From the NCBI RefSeq assembly GCF_001949145.1, contig NW_019091465.1, positions 872,446-934,445 on the forward strand: a DNA stretch of 62,000 nucleotides. The letters are read 5' to 3'. This DNA comes from Acanthaster planci. Lineage: Eukaryota > Echinodermata > Asteroidea > Valvatida > Acanthasteridae. The stretch's first letter is position 1. Every line of letters begins with the position of its first letter. Under the pieces are notes generated by a model, which had not been told where the DNA came from, did not search any database, and saw only the letters and a program-made list of their open reading frames with translations. A program made the translations under genes and the position numbers. This document shows positions 47,536 through 59,388 of the stretch, piece by piece.

Positions 47536-48667
47536 GACTGACTTGACAAATACCGTCTCACATTATCAACTGCAAACGAAAAGGACGTCAATTGGAGGAA
47601 ACGATCATAGTGTTTCTTCTTCCAAACTGACCAGCGGGAATGTGTGATTTCAAAGTCCACTCTTTGTTGGTGGAATGGCTTGTTTCGATATAGTTTTGTT
47701 AATTAATGCCTGGTTTCCAAGTTCTTGTAGTCTCAGGGAAAGCGCACATTGCGAAAGCTGTGTTTGGTATTAAAATAAACACTTTTCAAACACCTTCTTT
47801 ACAGCATGTAAACATGTTTAAATTAATGACACGTTTAGAGTTGATGGCGATTGAACATTAATTTCAGATATTGGATACTTGATGTTTTTATAGATGTCTG
47901 AAATGTAGTCGCTAGATTGCTAATTGCCCCACACAGTTCTTAGAGTGTAATGAATGCTATATTTTACAAACTAACGCCCTAGAGCTTAAAACTAAATCAA
48001 ACTTTTCCCCATAGTTCGAAACAAAAAAGTTGTTATAATTTCTCTTCAGATGTACACCCACCCATCCGGCCTGGGGTCAGTCTGATAAATACTTCAGTCT
48101 CTCAGATGATAAGAAATGCCAACAGAATTCGAGTCTGCGCCGTGACGGTGGTCAACCACACCCGCTGGAGGCTGGAGAGTGCTGGGGTAAATGTCTCACT
48201 CTGGCCTGTGAATGACCAGACGAGAGTCTTATCTAAAATATGACCCTTTTCTGGTTATTTACACCCCCTGGTTCACACACGTGCATTAATGACCAAATAT
48301 CGGCCGGTTTGTGTTTAGTTTAATACGGAAGCTGGACTTTACCACCCCAACAGCTGTTATTACCCAACGTTCGAATTCCCTGCAGTTGATAGAGTACAGC
48401 ACATGGATTAGGGCTTGCTGCAAGGAAGTTCCTCACAGTCAAAGTGTGGGCGTTTTCTTCCCTCATCTGAATAATCGAAGAGGCTTTAGTTTTCATCTTT
48501 CAAGAATTCCTTTGCCCCTCTGGAGCAGACAAGACAGCAAATCCACGGTTCACGCATGCATAAATCATTAAAACAAAGATCTAAAACGCTGTGGCGCACA
48601 AATATGCCTACAAGTTGCTGGAGGATTCCTCCTCCCAGGACCCTTAACCACAAGAATTCACTCCATA
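47536..48667. other. Intergenic, nothing coding recognised
   Basis: No repeat or exon is supported. Confidence 0.4.
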
Positions 48668-48754
48668 CAATAAGCCTTTCGTGAGTTAAATTTGAATAAA
48701 TTCTGGTACACTGATTTTTATTTTATTTTTTTTCCCTGCCCGACCTGTATATTG
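48668..48754. repeat. MITE family A left end interrupted by a SINE-type end, running into the gap
   Basis: CAATAAGCCTTTCGTGAGTT...CTGGTACACTGA is the left terminus of family A. It is cut at about 48715 by TTTTTTTTCCCTGCCCGACC, the same end seen on the SINE at 53344. The rest is hidden by the assembly gap. Confidence 0.55.
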
Positions 48755-49448
48755 NNNNNNNNNNNNNNNNNNNNNNNNNNNNNNNNNNNNNNNNNNNNNN
48801 NNNNNNNNNNNNNNNNNNNNNNNNNNNNNNNNNNNNNNNNNNNNNNNNNNNNNNNNNNNNNNNNNNNNNNNNNNNNNNNNNNNNNNNNNNNNNNNNNNNN
48901 NNNNNNNNNNNNNNNNNNNNNNNNNNNNNNNNNNNNNNNNNNNNNNNNNNNNNNNNNNNNNNNNNNNNNNNNNNNNNNNNNNNNNNNNNNNNNNNNNNNN
49001 NNNNNNNNNNNNNNNNNNNNNNNNNNNNNNNNNNNNNNNNNNNNNNNNNNNNNNNNNNNNNNNNNNNNNNNNNNNNNNNNNNNNNNNNNNNNNNNNNNNN
49101 NNNNNNNNNNNNNNNNNNNNNNNNNNNNNNNNNNNNNNNNNNNNNNNNNNNNNNNNNNNNNNNNNNNNNNNNNNNNNNNNNNNNNNNNNNNNNNNNNNNN
49201 NNNNNNNNNNNNNNNNNNNNNNNNNNNNNNNNNNNNNNNNNNNNNNNNNNNNNNNNNNNNNNNNNNNNNNNNNNNNNNNNNNNNNNNNNNNNNNNNNNNN
49301 NNNNNNNNNNNNNNNNNNNNNNNNNNNNNNNNNNNNNNNNNNNNNNNNNNNNNNNNNNNNNNNNNNNNNNNNNNNNNNNNNNNNNNNNNNNNNNNNNNNN
49401 NNNNNNNNNNNNNNNNNNNNNNNNNNNNNNNNNNNNNNNNNNNNNNNN
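48755..49448. other. Assembly gap (694 N)
   Basis: The run of N lies inside a nested-repeat area, which probably caused the gap. Long open frames drawn across it are artefacts. Confidence 0.99.
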
Positions 49449-50152
49449 TGCCAGGGAGAACAAAGGCGGGCATTAATGGCCAAGCTTTGTATTTGGCTCA
49501 GTAAAATGGCCGCGTGTGGATTCACTTATCTCCATAAGCTGATTAAGGGCATTGCCAGTCCAGTTGTTTTTTATATACGTCCGTGGTGAAGCCATCGGGT
49601 CGCCATGTCGGGATATTCAAAACACTACCATGGAGTGGTAGAAGTCACACAGTGTCGCGGTGGCACACGACCGTTGACAAATTGTTTTTTTACGATGGTG
49701 GAAACCCAGTCACAAATGCAAAAATAAAGCGTATTTTCAGGAAACCACAATTTCAAACTGTTTATACATGGGGCATTAAGGCAGTGTCCAGATGTAGAAT
49801 TTCTCCAGCAAAACCTTGATAACTTTTCCAGATAATCAACCCAAACATCAAGGAATTATTTTCTTTCAGTCAACAGAGACAGTAGTTGACATCGCTGTGA
49901 GTCTTCTACTCACACGGGCCAAATGTTTTAAATATCCAAAAATGGCTGCTTGGTGGCTTCAAGGCCAGCAATCCAATCACTGTACGCGGGACCTGTCCAG
50001 TGTGTAAAGATCTGTGCTGGGGGCAAGCGGTTGTGCAGCGATATACCCAGCAAGAAAGGAGACCAAGGGGCACCCCCCCCCAACATGTCCAATCCCTATA
50101 CACCTTCCAGACTATTGTTACTTAACACTTCCCCCCCAAGATGTCTGAAAGG
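49449..50152. other. Intergenic or intron, nothing coding recognised
   Basis: If the 50506 exon has an upstream exon it should lie here, in the gap, or further 5'. I found no convincing signal-peptide exon. Confidence 0.35.
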
Positions 50153-50458
50153 AATTCCCCAGATTCCTGCGAGACAATGACCAACAACAAAGCAGGGGAG
50201 TTCTCTCCGTCTCATACCTTGCTGCAATATGTGCAGCGACCACTATCTCCAAAACAGACTGGTTCCTTAGTGCTTTTTTATCCACTGAAAACAGTGTATC
50301 GGTGCAAGGCGTCTCTTGTGTAGCCAGCAAAAGCTTGCCTCAACTTACAAGGCATGGCTACAGTGTCTTTAGCACGGAGAATTCATATTATTATGTTCAC
50401 ATGAATGTAAAGAACTTAGTGTACCCGATTTTATTCAAATTCAACTCGCAAAAGATCT
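50153..50458. repeat. MITE family A, diverged copy
   Basis: It shares CAGACTGGTTCCTT, ATCCACTGAAAACAGTGTAT, GGTGCAAGGCGTCTCTT and AGCAAAAGCTTGCC with the copy at 6942-7301, and ends with AATTCAACTCGCAAAAG. The outer left arm is poorly preserved. It ends 47 bp before the splice acceptor of the next exon. Confidence 0.65.
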
Positions 50459-50505
50459 GTTTAACAGCTGTCCAGTTTCCTTCGGTAATTTGTTTTCCTG
50501 ACCAG

Positions 50506-50928
50506 GTCTTCGTGGGAGGCGGCAATGTGTTGCTGCCACAACAACCTGTTGAGCCACAAACTGCTGAAGCCTTTGTAGCTCAGAAGACGGCTAGCACTGC
50601 AACGGGCACGTATGGCACGGCGTCGTACTTGGTTCAGGGCTCACCGGACCACCCTCTGTTCATTAATGTTATGTGGTCAATCGCCTTTGACCGGAACATC
50701 TTTAAAAATCGCCTCGGAGTGGAAGTCGGTCATCAGTATAACCGAGACGATTTTCAGCGCTTGTATAGCCCCCTTGGTAGGCGGGCCGATTCCGAAACCC
50801 GTGTTTTTAGCACACGTGATGGCCTTGTTCCTATCCGGATCGAAAAGAACCATTTGTTAGTCACTGGCAATTTGGGCAACGACTCTAAAACAGAAGCTAT
50901 CATTCATGTGTACGAGAATTGGGCATAA
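50506..50928 (+). CDS. Actinoporin-like (pore-forming cytolysin family) C-terminal exon
   Basis: An acceptor TTTTCCTGACCAG precedes 140 open codons ending in TAA at 50928. The protein has the family's ordered features: a TGTYGTASYLV strand (about residue 40 of the exon), an MWSIAFDRN segment corresponding to the conserved aromatic/proline-containing loop, a DDFQRLYS helix, a GLVPIRIEK strand, and a closing IIHVYE strand. The usual protein is about 175-220 residues, so the N-terminal helix and first strands should lie on missing upstream exons. Aromatic residues of the lipid-head-group site look only partly conserved. Such proteins occur widely outside sea anemones, with roles beyond venom, so toxicity cannot be assumed. 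Composition is richer in GC than its flanks, consistent with coding. Confidence 0.62.
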   Translation, partial: VFVGGGNVLLPQQPVEPQTAEAFVAQKTASTATGTYGTASYLVQGSPDHPLFINVMWSIAFDRNIFKNRLGVEVGHQYNRDDFQRLYSPLGRRADSETRVFSTRDGLVPIRIEKNHLLVTGNLGNDSKTEAIIHVYENWA

Positions 50929-51118
50929 CAGAAAGTTGTTCATGTTGCGAATAGGTTTGGGGGGGTTATGATTTGAACGTGGGCGCCCAGATTCATTGTT
51001 TATATAAAACCAAACCAAACATGTACACCTTGTTTATACTTAAGTATTGTGGCATATTTAAAGGACAGTTACTGTTCCTGTAAGTTTTTTCAATGTTAAA
51101 TGGACGGTGTTACAGTAG

Positions 51119-51336
51119 CATGGCTAGGATTTTACTAGGGGCACAAGGGGCACCAGCATCTTATAGGGGGGGAGCAGTGGTGTGTTTTCAGGGGGCAAGC
51201 TTTTGCTAGCCTTGTTCGATATCCATTCATCCATTGACTTGATTTTTATCTCGTTTTCTTAGCCGGGGGGCACTGGGAATTTGTGCGGGTGGGGGCATAT
51301 GCCTCCATCCCCCTGTAGCTAAGCCCTACGGTATTA
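51119..51336. repeat. Non-autonomous element, family D
   Basis: ATGGCTAGGATTTTACTAGG and the complement of CCCCTGTAGCTAAGCCCTAC form imperfect inverted ends around G-run-rich sequence. Internal TAGCCTTGTTCGATATCCAT matches TAGCCTTATTCAGTATCCAT in the copy at 57618. Confidence 0.6.
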
Positions 51337-51398
51337 CAGCAATAGCAGCTGTTACATTTTCCACGTTTTTTTTCAGGATATCCAAAGGAATTTTCTTC

Positions 51399-51706
51399 CA
51401 ATACGGGCGTTTCACAATAGTACGCCGCTAAGAGTTTGCAGTGCATCGACCAATCACGATAAGCGAAATCTGCAGACCCTTTCCGAACGGAAGACACTGT
51501 TCGAGAACCACCAAAATGACATCGTCACTATGCACACTATAGTGACTCACCGGTCAAACAATAAAGCACGCGCGCTATTCAAGAAATATCCTACAACGAT
51601 GGCATTTTGGTGGTCCTCGAACAGTGCCTTCCTTTCAAAACGCACATTGGGTCAACAAATTTTGTGCATACTCTTGGAGGCGCACTCTTGCGAATTGCCC
51701 ATATTA
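51399..51706. repeat. MITE family B copy carrying a nested palindrome
   Basis: Outer ends CAATACGGGCGTTTCACAAT and CTTGCGAATTGCCCATATT belong to family B. The centre is replaced by another inverted repeat: GGAAGACACTGTTCGAGAAC at 51489 and GTCCTCGAACAGTGCCTTCC at about 51613-51632, arms of about 37 bp. This makes the copy about 310 bp instead of about 175. Confidence 0.75.
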
Positions 51707-52163
51707 GATTGAGTGCGGTGTGTTTCTACGATGCTTTTTGTCACGGAGAATAATTATCCTTTTCGTTTTGAGAGATCGGGATATGTCAGCCGTACCTTGC
51801 ACTTACGATGTGTTATCCAAAAGACAAAAATATTGTGCCGAAACGGGGACAAGGTTTTGAATGCCTCTTTGAATTCCATGGCGGCTTTGCTATATTCAGT
51901 CTATTTATTTACCTGTTTTCTCTTCATATTGCAAAACCATTCAATTTATGAAAAATTTCAAGTCCCAGTGGACAATTTGAAAAAGTTAATTTTGAAAATA
52001 CGTGCATATGAGAATGAACATTACACATAAACAGAAACAGCGACAAAATTACAACATACATTAAAATCGTGCTTCTAAAACTATTAAGCTAGTATAAAAA
52101 AGGATTATTTTTAAAGGATAAATAACATAAAAAGCAGTGTGAAAACAATTTATCCCATGCAGT

Positions 52164-52314
52164 ACGATCAGTTCACAATAGTGAGCCTCCAAGAGTTTGC
52201 AACGTGTTGACCAATCGCAGTGCGCAAAATCTGTCGACCCTTTCCAAACGCACATTGGGTTGACAGATTGGGGCGCGCACTGTGATTGGTCGTTATCGTG
52301 AATCACCCGTATTC
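52164..52314. repeat. MITE family B copy with shortened right arm
   Basis: The left arm GTTCACAATAGTGAGCCTCC...AGTTTGCAACGTGTTGACC is full. The right arm lacks the block GTTGCAAACTCTTGGAGGCG and goes straight to ATCGTGAATCACCCGTATT. Confidence 0.7.
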
Positions 52315-53343
52315 TGAAATATTAGTAGGTACAGGAATACATTACGATAAACGTAGACTGGCAAAACTTACCTTGGACGAAAATCACACAATGACAGTAA
52401 AAACTGCACTGTCATAGCCCCCCTCCAAGAAAAAATACAAGAGAGTAAGATTGTATCCAATATACAAGCCTTAATCGAATTGGTCACCTGTTACAAGTTT
52501 TAACCAGTTGTCATGCCAACCAATCAATGCAATTTAGTTGGACTAAAATTGGGGAAAATTACCAGACTGTTTTAGATATATCAGATTTTGTACTTATTCG
52601 GTCCAAATGCATTTTTTGTAAATATGAACATCTTTAATTATATATTTTATTTTCATATTACAAATTTGGTTTTTAAATTTACAAAATATTCTGCTCTATA
52701 AAAGTGATGTCGATTTGGATAGAATCTTTTGAAGTTACAAAATGACAGCCACCAGATAGCAATCGTTTATATATACAGTTCTTCATCGTTTAACTCCAAG
52801 ATATATATATACACCGAATTTTAACGTTGCTTTGTTTCATATAATGTTGTTGCTGTTTTAGTTTTAATGGCGCTTTCAGCAACTCGGGCTATTTACGCCA
52901 ATAACTGTATGCTTATTCATGCACTTTATTAATCAGCTTGTTTCATACAATTCAGCTTGTATAACTTTTATACGAGAAAGTCATACCGTTTGTGTTGTAT
53001 CCAGTAAGCCTAATCGGTGTCGTTTATTGGTTTTCATGTCGGAAAGAAAATATCAGTTGCCATTCCAATTGTGATCAAAGACCAGGGACTCAACGGCCCC
53101 TTAACCGATCATGTATATTCTAAGGCCATTTTTTTTGAGATGCATGTCATTAAGGGCACCCAGAATTCTTGTCAAAAGGCCTTTTTTTCCCATTTACAAT
53201 TTTACACAACACAGTACGGAGTCATCTTTAATTTCCTGATGTAAACACGCTCAAGGTCATAATGTACCAGTATCAAATAAAATTACAAATGTTAGTTTCC
53301 AATGATGGATTTGCAACGGGGAGATGTTAATGGATTTTGGTTT
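52315..53343. other. Intergenic, nothing coding recognised
   Basis: AT-rich, with a short (AT)n near 52800. Confidence 0.45.
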
Positions 53344-53580
53344 TTTCCCTGCCCGACGTGTGTTTAAAAACACTGCATACTCAGTGTATGCCCCCGAAGG
53401 CTTGTGAAAAAACCACAAGCGTACTCGGGTGGGACTCGAACCAACGACCTCCTGCTTATTAGTGCAGACCTCTTAACCACTTGACCACTGAGCTTGCCGG
53501 TGTCGATATACCAGTTTCGGTACAGCGATGACTCCGAGTTTGTCAGCAGGCGCATTTGGCTTTTTTTCTTTTTTTTTTTT
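53344..53580 (-). repeat. tRNA-derived SINE
   Basis: In complement: CTCAGTGGTCAAGTGG (A-box region), then GGTCGTTGGTTCGAGTCCCA (B-box region), spacing as in a tRNA, followed by a body with CAAGCCTTCGGGGGCATACA and an end at CGTCGGGCAGGG. The complement of 53557-53582 is an A-rich tract upstream of the head. The same end sequence appears at 48731-48745. A functional tRNA is unlikely, because the 5' stem has no matching 3' strand. Confidence 0.6.
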
Positions 53581-56500
53581 TGAAGACATAACGGTCTGAG
53601 CATCTGCGTCTACTTTGCTATGGGAAAATGGTTCTTTGGGGGGACTCGTCTCCATGCATCATGGAAGCTTCTTGCGTTGAAATGGCCGGACTCCCCTTTG
53701 AAAAACTCCTCCACAGCCTTAAGTATAGCCTTTATCTCTTAATCCCAGCTGAAGAACAAACAGCGCTAGCCACAGTGGATATTGTGCAGTTGATGGCGCT
53801 GTCCATATAGCCTCTTTTGACATTGTTACACGGGTGAGGCTTTGAGCGAGGCGCTCCGTGCATGGAGTCGCTGCGCAAAACTTTTGCTGCACGGAAAACC
53901 CGTTTACAGAACATGGAAATTCGTTCATGGGTAACTGAAGGGAGCCAGACGCGTAGTGACGTTATGCACGGAGTGCATGGCTTATAGCCTCAGTCTACCG
54001 CGAAATAGGATCCGATAATACCAAAACAAGTATCATAGAATTATGCTGCCGCCGCCATTGTTGCTGTTGCTGCTGCAACCTCAGTAGTCTTGACTCAAGG
54101 CGTAGTGTGTGATAATACTGCCATCTGGGAGGGAAGGCACATAGGGCAAAGCGCGTCCACACGTCTACAAAGTCTTGACCCTTAAGTCTAATCCCTCGAT
54201 TGCTACTTTGGAGAGGGCTTTTCCAACCTAAAGGTACATTACTCAATTAGCGAATGTTGCTCGAATCCGTCCTCATACGAATTCTCGGCCAGCTTACCTT
54301 TGGTTCACAAATAAACAAGGCAAATGAAATGTCAATAAATTATCCACCTGGAAATGGACAATGCATATTTGCCAGACCTGTCACGGTGTGGGCTCCCTAG
54401 TGAGCACCCCCGGGAAAAAGGCTAGAATAAAAACTAAAAAAAAAACTATTGTTATTGTCATGTGTCTACTCGCTGGTACTTTGCTCCCCCCCGCAAGAAG
54501 CCCTCTTCGGGACTGTCAACTGCACTTTACGATCAATATGCTATATATACTTTTATGATACAACGCCGTAGTTTGCTTACTCTAAGACTTAGTGCCTCGC
54601 AGTTATAAAAAAAAAACACTTTTCATTCCATAGATTCGATATTTTTTTACCTGCCGAAATTTTCACTTTGGTGGTTTTCGGCAGTGATGCTGGTACTCTT
54701 TGCCTGACCTTGTCTTGTGAATTTCACGATTGAGTTTATTGCAAAAACGAGGCAGCACAGTTCCAGAGTGCAATTAATGCCGTACCGTTTATTCTACTTG
54801 GTATTGGAACACGTGATAGCTCTGCACCATTCCCAATGAGCTCTGACTCGATGATTCTGCAGGCACCAGCAAAAAAGGAAGAAAAGCAGTGCGAAAAGAG
54901 GTTGAAGTTGCCGCTTTGAAATAAAAAAAAGACATGTAGCGCTATGCTTTCATACTACCTGCACAGGAAACCACAGATAAATTGACTCACAAAGTAATCC
55001 ATGGGCACAGGAATGTTCAGTGCGTCCTCCTCATGACCGAATTCGAGTTTTATTGACTACTGTAAGCGCTTTGATTCTGCGTGTTTTTATATTAAACACT
55101 AATGTGAGCCGTGGTCAGGTTATCTTTTTCAGTCAAGTGCGCGGTTTCGATTCTTTGTTCTGTTTTGTTCTCATTTCGTTTTGATCTGGTTGTGTTTCAA
55201 ACCATTAATTTTAATCTTTTCATGAGAAACTGTCGTGATTTCTTTTGCGTTAAAGAGTAGCAGCCATAGGTTTTTCTTGGACACAATTCTTCTGCAACCG
55301 TGGACCCTTCTTCAGTGTATGGAAATTGCTTGCCATCCCCTTTTTATTAAATGCACCAAAATTTGCACGTTTTGAAATAATTGATGAGTTGCCTCGCAAA
55401 ACGCTATCCATTTCATTGATTCTGAAATAATGCGCAACTATTATCTGCTAATGTAGGTCTTATATCCGATGTACATTTTATCATATATCTAAACTTACAA
55501 ATCGAAATTCAACTGACAAGGTGTCAATATGCAGATGTTTTTTATGAACAATACATCAGTCGTCCTCTTCGTTTAAAATTGTCTACACTTTTCTGGAAAA
55601 CTGGGGGCGCTGTTGCTGTGATGTCATCAGGGAATATATCAATGCATATGTTTTTCTGTTCAAATTGTGAACCCGGAATTTTCTACGGAAAGGGTGCGTG
55701 CGAGGTCATTGCTGTGTACTCAAGCAGCAACGGATCACAAACAAAAACAAAAGGTGGGTTAGCAAAAATAAAACATTCGTGCACAAACCAATTTAACACT
55801 TAGAATATCCTCCCAGGATGACACCACAGTTTTGCTCATGAATATGGAAATACTTATGAGCATATAAACCCAAAAGTCAGCAAAATATCCTTTTAAAGTA
55901 ATCCAACAAAGCTCTAAAACTGAGGTTCACTGAGACACAGAGATGCGTTTTGAGGTTTGTAACATAAATACCAAGCGGCTACCTTTTAAGGCCTGTCACT
56001 GTCACCGTTTTCACGTGTGGAAAATGGATTTTTCGATTTTGATTTTCGTTTCACTATTTCGTTCTAAACCACCGTGCTTGACCATTTTGACAAGATTCCT
56101 TGAGAAAAGCAGCATATGTCAAAATTTCATTAATGTTGTTATTGGAAAAAAAAACTCAATAACTGCATTGAATTTCACGACGAGACACAAACCTGACTGC
56201 CCCTCATACATGTTCAGAACGTATTGTCGTGAATGGCCGAAAAAAAAGGTCAACTGAGATTTTCGTTTTCAAGAACACACAAGTATCTTTGTTACATTCA
56301 CAGCCCCCGTGAAAAATGCAGTGCCCCATCCCTGTGGAACAAATGCATTGACCAGAAGGGCCAGAAAATAGGAAACTGTGGATTTTCGATTTCACGAACG
56401 GACACACTTTTTACTAATTCATTTCGGCTGATTAACCACTGTGTGCATTTTAATTACTTGGTTCAGGTACGAGTTTAGCTTTAAAAGAATCCTTTGAGTG

Positions 56501-57617
56501 GTTTTCACTGTCCACTATTCCATAAAAGTGTATTTTGCAGTTTTAAATAGGAGAAACTTAGCTAGCGATAATCTCGAAAACCATTTTTTTTTAAATCTAT
56601 ATTTGTGGCTCTTTGTGAAAATGGTGACTCTGTGCAAAAGATAGCCCAAACGCGAAATTTTAACGTCAGATTAATCATTCGTCTGCGAGTAAGATATAAT
56701 TTAAATACACCCAAACCAAACTGAAGTTTTCTGCAAATCTTAAATGGCGTTAAAATGGCTTTGCATTCGAGTTTGCCTGAATTATACTTATGAATCTGCC
56801 CGTGAATGACTCCATTCCAAGCTTATAAGCGATCTGTAAAACAAAAGAACAAATGAAGGCATCACCGAACATTTCTTGTATTATATGCCAGTAGACAATA
56901 GAATCGTTTCTTAAGGTCAGTGCTGGGCTTTTATGATGCTGGATTGCTACGTTTTGCGGAGTTGCATAACAACATTGTGAACAATTATACTGGTAGGAAG
57001 TGCGCGGTGTGTCAGAGTACGCCCCAGTCGATGCGTTTTACGAGCTTTAAATGGCCGGTATAACTACAGTTGGTTTTAATCCACAAAGGTGAACTGCCAA
57101 GTGGCTTCTATTGTTCTTCCGGACTTGAGATTTCTGCAAACCTTTGGCTACCAGCACCATTGGTTATCATCACGTTGTTGGGTGACACTCCGTGTGACTA
57201 TCGGCCACTTTATGTTCCACCTTAGTTTCTGCTGCGGCGTGCTCTTCGAAGGAGGTAAGAATGCACGAGTCGTGATTTTGCATTTCGTTTCTTCTCTTGT
57301 CAGTACACGAATCGTTTCTAAAACATCAGTTGAAGTTACTTTGGCCAATTTCGTTTAAAGAATTAAGTTTAGTTACTGCTGTTCAACGCGTGGTTGAACA
57401 AGTGTTTTTTTTCTCAACCTAAAATGCGGTAGTTAACCTCATACACGTATCGCACCTGTCCATTTACAAAAAAACCACTAGGCCGACATTAAAAGGTCGT
57501 TTTGGGAAAAAAATGATAAATTATTTTCCTTTCCTGCAGTATAGGTTGCGATGAAGCACTAACGCATTCATGCCCAATAGTGCTTCAGTCAAATTTCACG
57601 TCAAAACAACTCTCCAG
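53581..57617. other. Intergenic, nothing coding firmly recognised
   Basis: Contains a short CTG/CCG-rich patch (54040-54080). A plus frame ending in a CGAAGGAG/GTAAGA donor at about 57255 is possible but unsupported. Confidence 0.4.
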
Positions 57618-57755
57618 CAGTGGCGTAGCTAGGATTTTACTGGTGTGTGTGTGGGGGGGGCATTTTTTGTTAGCCTTATTCAGTATCCATTCATCGGTTT
57701 TTTTTCACTGGGGGCACCAGGAATTGGGGGGGGGCATGTGCCACCGCTCTCCATT
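57618..57755. repeat. Non-autonomous element, family D
   Basis: GTGGCGTAGCTAGGATTTTA starts a G-run-rich segment sharing GTTAGCCTTATTCAGTATCC and CACTGGGGGCACCAGGAATT with the copy at 51119-51336. CAGTGGCGTAGC-type ends are typical of hAT-like and related non-autonomous DNA transposons; the superfamily is inferred. Confidence 0.55.
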
Positions 57756-58750
57756 GAGAGTGGGAATGTTTTCGATGTGTGACCCGGTACATTGAAATCA
57801 GGAAAAAGTTGTCAATTGACTTTTTGAGATGTCGTCGTATGCCCCGCAAAAGATCGTAAGCACTCGTACGCCCTTTTGCTGGGAAGCATGATCACAGCAG
57901 AAAAATGTTCCCGGCAAAATGGGCGTAAGAAACACACTCTCTTTATTTAGTAAAAATGGATATAATTTACTACAAAATCAACACAGGATGTACCATACAA
58001 AAGCAACCTTTAAACAACTCATTGAAGGACTTGGGAATTTTTTTTGTACTTTTTGCAAAGAAATCTTCATATTTCGTTAAAATATAACAGTTACATACAT
58101 ACGTCCTTTTGCCAGGATTTTTTTTCAGGGATCATGCTTCCTGGCAAAAGGTTACAAGCGCTTGCGTCCTTCTTCTAGGCTAACGACGATACATGGTCAG
58201 AAAGAGAATTTCATCAGCTTTCAAATGGTACGCATTACAAGTGTGTTGATGGTAACCTTTCATACATTGGCCTACACTTCCAAAATATACAGAAATCGCC
58301 ACGTCGATTTTTTAACATTTACCCACATTCCACTTCACTCGGTCATCACGTGAAACGGCCTCAGCGACTGTTACGATCTACCGGGTAACATATGTGCCGA
58401 TCCGCCCTAAAAAAATTACTTGGTCTGACGTCATATTGGCGTTCGTGTTCTCTTGTATGCCACTGTGGTAATCAGCCTCCGGGCTAAATTTTTCCATATA
58501 CGAAGAAACAAACTTGCTGATCATGACTGTGGTTGCTAGACAAATTAAAGTGAAAAATCCTGTCTGTCAGTTCTGGAATTGAGTATTGAAGCAGGATAAT
58601 ACTAACTGCAAGATTAAGAATTCTTTTTTGGTTGGTCTTAACTTTTGTGTAATATTTCCTGACTATTTTTACACGCGTTTAAAGTTATTGGTCTTATTTC
58701 TTGTACTCATAAAATATAATAAATGAACACTTTTAAGCTTTGTGCAACAC
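57756..58750. other. Intergenic, nothing coding recognised
   Basis: Shared words (TTGCCAGGA, CTTCCTGGCAAAAG, TACGCCC) around 57840-57920 and 58080-58160 hint at another diverged inverted repeat. Confidence 0.4.
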
Positions 58751-58922
58751 TGGTTGTTCACAACAGTGCGCGTCTACGAGTCTGCAACGCACTGGCCAAC
58801 CACGATGCGCGAAATCTGTCGACCAAATGCTCGTTTTGAAAGGGTCGACAGATTTCGAGCACTGGATTGGCCAACGCGTTGCAAACTCTTGGAACGCACT
58901 ATTGTAAATTGCCCGTATTCAA
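58751..58922. repeat. MITE family B, full foldback copy
   Basis: Left arm TGCGCGAAATCTGTCGACCA pairs with GGTCGACAGATTTCGAGCAC across an 18-bp centre. The outer right arm GTTGCAAACTCTTGGAACGC...GCCCGTATTC is full; the extreme left end is worn. Confidence 0.78.
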
Positions 58923-59388
58923 GATAGTTGACAAGCCGTTAATGTTCGTCAGTGACTGACGACCGTCAGCTGTTGTTTGCGCTATTCAGGCTACTGCCAT
59001 ACCAATTAAAGCCAACCATCCAACCCAAACTATGAGCTCGGTGGCCCAATGCAGTGTCGGCGCTGCTAAGCTTGAGGTTATGAGCTTGAAAGCTTGCAAT
59101 TTCCTTTTTCAAGTGAAGAGTAAATCTTCAAACATTCACCTTGCCAAGATGAAAACGTTGATTTTTATATAGTGTACACACACACTGAGAAAACCGTGCG
59201 GTGAACAATGTTCCTCTAATCTGTGCCAGTAATTTATGCACGTATGCATTGTGAAATCTGGTGCATTATAGAACTGATTTGGTTGTCAAAACTGATACCC
59301 AAGCATGTAGAAGAACTAAGCAGATATACTCTCCGGAGGCAAATGAGTTGCAGGACTTAACGTGAATATATTCAGTCCGTTTGCTGGT
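58923..59388. other. Intergenic, nothing coding recognised
   Basis: No repeat or exon is supported. Confidence 0.4.

Noticed and set aside
48686-49525. Four long open frames across the run of N
   Set aside because: They consist of unknown residues translated from the gap and carry no information.
50302-50505. N-terminal extension of the actinoporin-like frame
   Set aside because: This part is translation of the MITE and the intron end; composition changes exactly at the splice acceptor.
53415-53505. Functional tRNA gene
   Set aside because: A- and B-box-like blocks are present, but the acceptor stem does not pair and the sequence continues as a SINE.
57089-57358. 89-residue plus-strand frame with a GTAAGA donor inside
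   Set aside because: No start codon in good context, no acceptor and no family; the donor alone is not enough.
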